A stretch of 64,000 nt of DNA from Aeromicrobium camelliae. GTDB lineage: Bacteria > Actinomycetota > Actinomycetes > Propionibacteriales > Nocardioidaceae. Position numbers and translations under genes: made by a program. This document shows positions 58,407 through 64,000 of this stretch, in pieces. The stretch's first letter is position 1, and every line of letters starts with the position of its first letter. The stretch lies in assembly GCF_003850045.1 (NCBI RefSeq), contig NZ_RQJX01000013.1, forward strand, positions 23,057 to 87,056, read 5' to 3'. The notes under the pieces were generated by a model. The model did no database searches, was not told the origin of the DNA, and was given only the letters and a program-made list of their open reading frames with translations.

Positions 58407-60248
58407 ATGGGCTTCCTGACACCAATGTACGAGCTTGGTGAATACCTGACGTGGACGCGGTCGGGGGAGATCCAGCTCCCGGACTTCCAGCGTGGGTACA
58501 AGTGGGAAGACGAGCGCATCCGCCAGTTGCTGGTCACGGTGCTGCGGGGCCACCCTCTCGGCGCGGTCATGCTCCTGAAAACCGGCAATACCCAGGTTCG
58601 GTTCAAACCGCGTCCGATCGAGGGTGTCGAACTCGCGCCCGGCACTGAAGCGAAGTTCCTCCTGCTCGATGGCCAGCAGCGTCTGACGTCCCTCACGCAG
58701 GCGCTCAGCGGCGATGGCGCGGTCGCCACCAAGGACAGCCGCGGCAAACTTCTGGACCGCCGCTACCTGGTGCACATGGAAACCGCGTTGAGCGACTCAA
58801 ACCGGGTGGACGAAGCTCTCATCAGCATCCCCGCCGACGGAGTCATCAAGACCAATTTCGGCAAGGATGTCGTCCTCGACCTGAGCGACCACGACAAGCA
58901 GCGCGAACACGGCTACTTCCCGCTGCATCTCCTCTACGGCGACTACATGAGCTGGATCCTGGAACTCGCGGACAGAGATCTCGGCAAGCGGTTCCACGAG
59001 GAGTTCATCAAGCCGGCCGCAACCTATGACATCCCAGCGATCGTGCTCGACGAGAGCACGGACAAGGCGGCCGTTGCCACTGTCTTTGAGAAGGTCAACA
59101 TCGGAGGTCTGCCACTCAACGTTTTCGAATTGCTGACCGCAGTCTTCGCCGGGGACGCAGGCTACTACGAAAAGTCGGGCGAGGACTTCCGCCTGAACGA
59201 CGATTGGAAGGAAACCCAACTTAAGTGGTCCTCGTATCCAGTCCTCGCAGCTGTAGAGAACATCGACTTCCTGCAAGCGGTCACGATGCTCACGACCCGC
59301 AAACGCAACCTGGCTGACACGTCCGACCGGCCGCCGGCAATCTCTGCAAAGCGCGAAGACGTCCTCAAGCTTACGCTTGCCGACTACCTGGAGTGGCGCG
59401 ACCAGCTCCGTGAGGCGTTCATCTGGGCGGCCACCTTCCTCGCCGATCGTCACATCTTCGCTCCACGCGACGTGCCGTATCCGAAGCAGTTGGTCCCGCT
59501 GGCCACAATCAAGGTCGTGCTCGGCAAGGACGCTGACCTCATCAGCGTGAGCGAGCGACTCATCCGCTGGTACTGGTGCGGTGTGCTCGGGGAGCTATAC
59601 GGCTCCGCCATCGAAACTCGGTTCGCACGTGACATCGAGATGGTCCCGGCCTGGGCCCGCGACGAGTCAATGCCGGTCCCGCGCACCATTCAAGACGCCA
59701 ACTTCACCGAGTCGCGCCTTCACTCGCTCCGAACCCGGAACGCAGCAGCCTACAAGGGCATCGCAGCGCTCATCCTCGCGGGCGGCGCGCGTGACTGGAT
59801 GGAGGACAAGGCGCTCGACAAGGTCCAGTACGTCGACCTTGCCGTCGACATCCATCACATCTTCCCGCAGAAGTGGTGCAACGACACGGGGATCGACGAC
59901 GAGCACCGCGAGAGCATCGTCAACAAGACCACGATCAGCGCGCGGACCAATCGGACGATCGGCGGCACTGCGCCGTCGTCGTACCTGAAGGTGATCGAGG
60001 CGCGCGCCCAGCTGGACTCACCTCGCCTCGACGAGTTGCTCGGAACGCATCTCGTGCCGGCAGAGCTCCTGCGCGCGGATGACTTCCACGCGTTCTTCAG
60101 GGCACGCCGCGAGAGCCTGTGCAAGCTCGTTGAGGCCGCCATCGGCAAGAATGTCCAGCGCGACATCGACCAAGGCTTCGCCGAAGAAGATTCAGCTCAC
60201 TTCGAGCCCGATGAGCTCGCAGATGACACCGTCACGGAGACCGACTGA
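58407..60248 (+). CDS. DUF262-HNH (GmrSD-like) nuclease
   Basis: 613 residues. N-terminal DUF262 signature QLPDFQRGYKWEDERIRQLL (residues 23-42) and the NTPase-type DGQQRLTSLT (88-97) belong to the ParB/Srx superfamily. C-terminal HNH: DIHHIFPQKWC (about 481-491, HH pair) and VNKTTISARTNRTIGG with the two Asn. GmrSD-family enzymes use the DUF262 domain as an NTPase to control an HNH endonuclease, cutting modified or foreign DNA. It sits directly after the methylase and before DUF499, so it may be the effector that the methylation status controls. Full length, with no loss of key residues that I can see. Confidence 0.85.
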   Translation: MGFLTPMYELGEYLTWTRSGEIQLPDFQRGYKWEDERIRQLLVTVLRGHPLGAVMLLKTGNTQVRFKPRPIEGVELAPGTEAKFLLLDGQQRLTSLTQALSGDGAVATKDSRGKLLDRRYLVHMETALSDSNRVDEALISIPADGVIKTNFGKDVVLDLSDHDKQREHGYFPLHLLYGDYMSWILELADRDLGKRFHEEFIKPAATYDIPAIVLDESTDKAAVATVFEKVNIGGLPLNVFELLTAVFAGDAGYYEKSGEDFRLNDDWKETQLKWSSYPVLAAVENIDFLQAVTMLTTRKRNLADTSDRPPAISAKREDVLKLTLADYLEWRDQLREAFIWAATFLADRHIFAPRDVPYPKQLVPLATIKVVLGKDADLISVSERLIRWYWCGVLGELYGSAIETRFARDIEMVPAWARDESMPVPRTIQDANFTESRLHSLRTRNAAAYKGIAALILAGGARDWMEDKALDKVQYVDLAVDIHHIFPQKWCNDTGIDDEHRESIVNKTTISARTNRTIGGTAPSSYLKVIEARAQLDSPRLDELLGTHLVPAELLRADDFHAFFRARRESLCKLVEAAIGKNVQRDIDQGFAEEDSAHFEPDELADDTVTETD

Positions 60249-60249
60249 C

Positions 60250-63200
60250 ATGGCACTGAGTAACCGAGACCGCATCGACCGCATGTTCCAGGTGCTGGCG
60301 CCGGCGCTGGACGATTTCATCTCCACAGTCGTTGGCCAGGGCGACCCCTCGCTGGGGGCGGTTTGGACGAAGCTCGTTCAGGCGAAGGACAGCAAGAACG
60401 GTGCGCCGTCGACGAAGACGTACGATGCCCTCGATCCCCAGGTGCAGTTCAGGATCCTCACCGAGGGCAACATCACCGCCGGGTTCAAGCCGGGGTGGTA
60501 CCCCTTCAACCAGGCCATCGGTCGCGCCGGCGAGACGTTTGCCAGTGAGCTTCGAGAGGTGCGCAACGAGTGGGCGCATAACGGGACTTTTACCGACGAC
60601 GACGCGTACCGCGCCCTCGACACCGGCGAACGGCTGCTCAAGCTCATCGGCGCAGCCAAGGAGGCAGACGAAGTCCGCGCGATTCGGTTGAACCTGCGCC
60701 GGGTGACGGCCGACAAGGACGACAAGAAGGTTCTGAGAGCAGCGGTCGATAACCCTGAGGCTGCAGGGCTTCGCCCGTGGCGCGAGGTGCTCCAGCCGCA
60801 CGACGACGTCGCTACGGGCAACTTTCACGCCTCCGAGTTCGCCGCCGACCTCTACAAGGTCGCCACCGGGGGAGAGGTCGACTCCGACTACGCCGATCCG
60901 GTCGAGTTCTTCCGACGTACCTACCTGACCGAAGGCCTACGTGACCTCATCGGCCGCGCGGTCCGCCGCCTCGAGGGTGACGACAACGCCTCGCCGGTCA
61001 TCAACCTGCAGACCAACTTCGGCGGCGGCAAGACCCACTCGATGCTCTCGCTCTGGCACGTCGCCGCTGGCCATCCGGTCGGCGGCTTCCCTCAGGAGAC
61101 ACAGGAGCTCCTGACGGCTAACGGCTACTCGGCCACGGCGGTCAACCGTGTCGCGATCGTCGGCAACCACCTCAGTCCGTCGGGCGTGACCAAGGACGAC
61201 GGGACGCAGGTCAACACCATTTGGGGTGAGCTCGCCTGGCAGCTCGGTGGGCCGCAGGCCTACGCCATGGTGGCCAAGGCTGACCGCGACCGCACACACC
61301 CCGGCGACGCGCTGCACGAGCTACTCGAGAAGTACGCACCGGCAGTCATTCTTATTGACGAGTGGGTCGCGTACGCGCGCTCCCTCGTCGGTCGCGATGA
61401 CCTTGCAGGTGGCACGTTCGACGATCAGTTCACCTTTGCCCAGTCGCTCACGGAGGCTGTTAAGGGCACGAAGGGTGTCCTGCTGGCGATCTCGATCCCG
61501 GCCTCGGAAAGGGGGGACGCAAACGACACGATCGTCGCTGGGAACGCCGAGGAGGTCGGCGGCCAGCACGGCCTGGAAGCACTCAAGCGGTTGCAGAACG
61601 TCGTCCGCCGTGTCGCTGACCAATGGCGCCCCGCGTCATCGGACGAGGCCTACCACATCGTCAAGCAACGTCTGTTCAAGCAGCCCGACGCCGCAGCGCT
61701 CGCGGCGATCGGTGCCACCGCTCGGGCGTACGTCGAGATGTATCGCAAGTTCTCCGACGACTTCCCGCGCGAAGTGCGCGACAGCGCCTACGAGGACCGG
61801 ATCAAGCGGACCTACCCGATCCACCCGGAGCTGTTCGACACCCTCTACGAGGAGTGGTCGTCACTGGAGCGCTTTCAGCGCACGCGGGGCGTGCTGAGGC
61901 TGATGAGCACGGTCATCCACGCTCTCTGGACCGGCGAAGACCAGTCGCCGATGATCATGCCCGCCTCGATACCGCTCGCGACGTCCAACGTCAACTCCGA
62001 GCTCACGCAGTATCTCCAGGACTCCTGGAAGGCGATCATCGACGCTGATGTCGACGGCCCCAACTCTGAACCGGCTCGCATCGACAAGGAGAAGCCGCTC
62101 TTCGGCCAGCGCGCGCTCACCAAGCGGCTCGCCCGAACGGTCTTCTTCGGAGCGGCCCCAACGATCGCACCGGGGTCTGTGCACAAAGGAATCGGCACGC
62201 AGCGCGTCTTCCTGGGCACCGCGATTCCCGGCGATATCCCAGGTAACTTCCACTCCGCGCTGACGCAGCTCGGCGACCGAGCGACGTACTTCTACTCCGG
62301 CTCAGGCAAATACTGGTACGACGTCCAGCCCAACATCACCCGGACCGCGAAGGACCAGGCCGAGCGTCTCCACAAGGAGGACGTATGGGCCGAGATTGTG
62401 CGTCGACTTCAGGATCAGGGCCGAACGCGTGGCGACTTCGCTGGCGTTCACGTCTGCCCGGAGTCGAATGCCGACATCCCAGACAGCGACGAGGCTCGCC
62501 TCGTCATCCTGCACCCCAAGTTCGCCCACAAGCGTGGGGCGGAGTCGGCGGCCAAAGAGTTTGCCCACAAGGCCACGGAGCATCGCGGCAGTTCGAACCG
62601 CACGCATCGCAACGCGCTTGTGTACCTGGCCGCGGACGAGGCCAGGCTGGAAGAACTCGATAACGCGACTCGCGACTACCTCGGCTGGAAGCACGTCCTG
62701 TCAAACGAGGCGGATCTCGATCTCACCCAGAACCAGAAGAACCAGGCTTCACAGCGTGCGACGCAGGCCGACCAGACCGTCACCGCGCGTCTGCTGCAGA
62801 GCTTCACCTGGGCCTTGGTTCCCGCTCAGCCCGACCCGGGGGCCCCGTTCCTGATCAAGGAGACAAAGGTCGAAGGCCAGTCCGACGCGCTTGCCGACCG
62901 TGTCTCCCGACGCCTCGGTAACGACGGCGACCTGTCGATCCGGCAGGCCGCTGCAACCATCCGGTTGGCGATCACCAAGGTGCCGCAGATCTGGAAGGAC
63001 GGTCACGTCTCCCTCGGCGCGCTGTGGAGTCTCTATTCGCAGTACCCGTACATGCCGCGCCTGCGTGACCGGAAGGTCCTCAACGAGGGCGTCGTTGACA
63101 TGCCGATGATCTGGCAGACTGACGCCTTCGCTCTCGCCACTGGCTACGACGAATCCACCGGCCGTTACATCGGGCTCTGGGCGCCCACCAACGACGGCAA

Positions 63201-63624
63201 GACGCTTCCGCCGGACACCGCCGACACGCTCCTGCTCGTGAAGCCCGAGGTCGCATCCAAGCAGATCGAGGAAGAGTCGGCTCCGAAGCCGACCGCTGAA
63301 GAGCAACTCGCCGAGCTGATCGAACAGCACGGCGGTACCACGGAGCACGACGCGAACACTCCCAGGGTCGATGTCTTCCACCCGCTGCCCAAGACCCGGT
63401 TTTACGGCGTGAAGACTCTCAACTCCGACAAGATCGCGATGGACTTCAAGAACATCGCCGACGAGGTCATCGCCAACCTTCGCGCCGACGACGGCACCGA
63501 GCTGACCGTCCGAATCGAGATCGAAGCCATCAACCAGACCGGCTTCGGCGACGGCAAGGTACGCACAGTCTCCGAGAACGCCAAGACGCTCAAGTTCGAC
63601 CAGTCGGGCTTCGAGGAGAGCTGA
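60250..63624 (+). CDS. DUF499 (COG1483) AAA+ ATPase with N-terminal HEPN-like domain
   Basis: 1124 residues. N-terminal ~135 residues are an all-helical Swt1-like HEPN domain ending in LREVRNEWAHNGTF, where R105-H110 read RNEWAH, matching the HEPN ribonuclease motif R(N/D/H)xxxH. The ATPase core follows: LQTNFGGGKTHSMLSLWH (Walker A, K261) and AVILIDEWVAY (Walker B, 367-374), DUF499 type. The C-terminal third contains family-specific domains and ends FDQSGFEES. DUF499 ATPases are constant partners of DUF1156 methylases in defence islands. The HEPN fusion suggests an RNA-targeting or toxic effector function. Stop lies 6 bases before the next start. Confidence 0.86.
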   Translation: MALSNRDRIDRMFQVLAPALDDFISTVVGQGDPSLGAVWTKLVQAKDSKNGAPSTKTYDALDPQVQFRILTEGNITAGFKPGWYPFNQAIGRAGETFASELREVRNEWAHNGTFTDDDAYRALDTGERLLKLIGAAKEADEVRAIRLNLRRVTADKDDKKVLRAAVDNPEAAGLRPWREVLQPHDDVATGNFHASEFAADLYKVATGGEVDSDYADPVEFFRRTYLTEGLRDLIGRAVRRLEGDDNASPVINLQTNFGGGKTHSMLSLWHVAAGHPVGGFPQETQELLTANGYSATAVNRVAIVGNHLSPSGVTKDDGTQVNTIWGELAWQLGGPQAYAMVAKADRDRTHPGDALHELLEKYAPAVILIDEWVAYARSLVGRDDLAGGTFDDQFTFAQSLTEAVKGTKGVLLAISIPASERGDANDTIVAGNAEEVGGQHGLEALKRLQNVVRRVADQWRPASSDEAYHIVKQRLFKQPDAAALAAIGATARAYVEMYRKFSDDFPREVRDSAYEDRIKRTYPIHPELFDTLYEEWSSLERFQRTRGVLRLMSTVIHALWTGEDQSPMIMPASIPLATSNVNSELTQYLQDSWKAIIDADVDGPNSEPARIDKEKPLFGQRALTKRLARTVFFGAAPTIAPGSVHKGIGTQRVFLGTAIPGDIPGNFHSALTQLGDRATYFYSGSGKYWYDVQPNITRTAKDQAERLHKEDVWAEIVRRLQDQGRTRGDFAGVHVCPESNADIPDSDEARLVILHPKFAHKRGAESAAKEFAHKATEHRGSSNRTHRNALVYLAADEARLEELDNATRDYLGWKHVLSNEADLDLTQNQKNQASQRATQADQTVTARLLQSFTWALVPAQPDPGAPFLIKETKVEGQSDALADRVSRRLGNDGDLSIRQAAATIRLAITKVPQIWKDGHVSLGALWSLYSQYPYMPRLRDRKVLNEGVVDMPMIWQTDAFALATGYDESTGRYIGLWAPTNDGKTLPPDTADTLLLVKPEVASKQIEEESAPKPTAEEQLAELIEQHGGTTEHDANTPRVDVFHPLPKTRFYGVKTLNSDKIAMDFKNIADEVIANLRADDGTELTVRIEIEAINQTGFGDGKVRTVSENAKTLKFDQSGFEES

Positions 63625-63630
63625 GCCGGG

Positions 63631-63921
63631 ATGGCGGACGGGCAAGAGGCCACTGCGTGGCACAGTGCTGATCAATGGTCTGAGTCGCTCGTCGTCGATG
63701 ACAACGTCGCCCGTCAGCTGATCGTGCCTGCCGGCATCTTCGCGCGGGTGGAGGGTACTGACAGCCGGATGGAGGTCTCGAACAGCTTTGGGTCATGGCC
63801 TGCGTCGCCTGCTGATCGGCCCCTAGGCTCCGACGAACTGTGGCTGAAGCTTCCGGTCGGCGCCAATGTCGGCTCGCCAGTGAAGAAGGCGTCCTGGGCT
63901 CGCCCTTCGCTGATACCGTGA
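63631..63921 (+). pseudogene. Truncated next gene of the defence operon
   Basis: ATG 63631 follows DUF499 after six bases with a GCCGGGA box. 96 codons are visible (MADGQEATAWHSADQWSESL and later VSNSFGSWPASPADRPL). The stop TGA (63919-63921) is the first three bases of the IS3-type terminal repeat, so the open frame ends at the insertion, not at its own stop. The rest of the gene should lie beyond the IS. No family recognised from this short part. Confidence 0.6.
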
Positions 63922-64000
63922 ATCGCCCCGGGTCTGGTGGAGGCTCTCAATCCATGGAGGATGAGAGTCATGGCAGCACCCAGGAAGTACCCCGACGAGC
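63919..64000 (+). mobile_element. IS3-family insertion sequence, left end
   Basis: Left inverted repeat begins TGAATCGCCCCGGGTCTGG at 63919, the CCCCGGG-containing end typical of actinobacterial IS3 elements. The transposase OrfA starts 51 bases inside. The element continues beyond the window. Direct target duplication cannot be checked without the right end. Confidence 0.75.
63970..64000 (+). CDS. IS3-family transposase OrfA (partial)
   Basis: ATG 63970 is followed by codons for MAAPRKYPDE, the standard N-terminus of IS3-family OrfA helix-turn-helix proteins (continuing LRERAVRM in typical members). Only 10 codons are in the window. A GGAGGATGAGAG run upstream contains the ribosome site. 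Confidence 0.75.
   Translation, partial: MAAPRKYPDE

Noticed and set aside
49300..64000. Canonical DISARM or BREX
   Set aside because: No DrmA/DrmB/DrmC, no PglZ or BrxC/BrxL and no PLD gene in the visible part. DUF1156-DUF499 belongs to a different, related type.
1..64000. CRISPR array or cas genes
   Set aside because: No regularly spaced identical repeats and no Cas1/Cas2/effector sequences on either strand. The palindromic repeats near 44.8 and 46.2 kb are variable, irregularly spaced and inverted.

Overview
The window is high-GC actinobacterial DNA. GTG and TTG starts are common, many starts overlap the upstream stop by 4 bases (ATGA/GTGA), and several genes look leaderless, with a TANNNT -10 box 6-9 bases before the start. 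Gene order from about 14 to 40 kb matches the conserved actinomycete neighbourhood known around Rv3193c-Rv3213c of Mycobacterium tuberculosis: ParA-like ATPase, DEAD-box helicase, ferritin-like protein, DUF3107, TetR, MoeZ, alkyltransferase-like protein, AdnA, AdnB, NudC, mycoredoxin, UvrD2, ABC1 kinase, Rv3196-like protein, DUF2342 protein, Lon/PDZ protease, PPA1309 and UPF0182. Together with the choice-of-anchor, YflT and DUF222-HNH genes this suggests Nocardioidaceae or a related Propionibacteriales/Micrococcales lineage. The genus is an inference.

Layout. 0-1.5 kb: end of a Tad/Flp-pilus-type operon (CpaB-like). 1.5-12.4 kb: envelope and metabolic genes (vWA protein, acyl-CoA dehydrogenase, choice-of-anchor I protein, mesaconyl-CoA-hydratase-like MaoC, phosphatase, PHP esterase) and two small autoregulated modules with recognisable operators (DUF4166/TetR and membrane protein/winged helix). 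12.4-40.7 kb: the conserved core block, rich in DNA-repair and redox genes (AdnAB, UvrD2, ATL, NudC, mycoredoxin). 40.7-44.7 kb: a MarR regulator diverging from an RND efflux pump over a palindromic operator, then a YbaK-type deacylase. 44.7-46.4 kb: a frameshifted DUF222-HNH endonuclease flanked on both sides by clusters of a palindromic repeat. 46.4-48.9 kb: a hydrolase, an A/T-richer PD-(D/E)XK-like gene and a nucleotidyltransferase. 48.9 kb: initiator tRNA-fMet with a clear promoter and terminator.

Immediately after the tRNA begins a defence-type island (49.3-64 kb). A minus-strand SNF2 helicase diverges from a plus-strand operon: helicase with a C-terminal DUF3883-like nuclease module, DUF1156 (COG1743) Zn-ribbon DNA methylase, DUF262-HNH (GmrSD-like) nuclease, and a DUF499 (COG1483) ATPase with an N-terminal HEPN-like domain. 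A further gene is cut after about 96 codons by an IS3-family element that runs off the right edge. The combination of methylation, nucleic-acid translocation and two or three candidate nucleases reads as a composite restriction-like anti-phage system; its mechanism is inferred, not shown.
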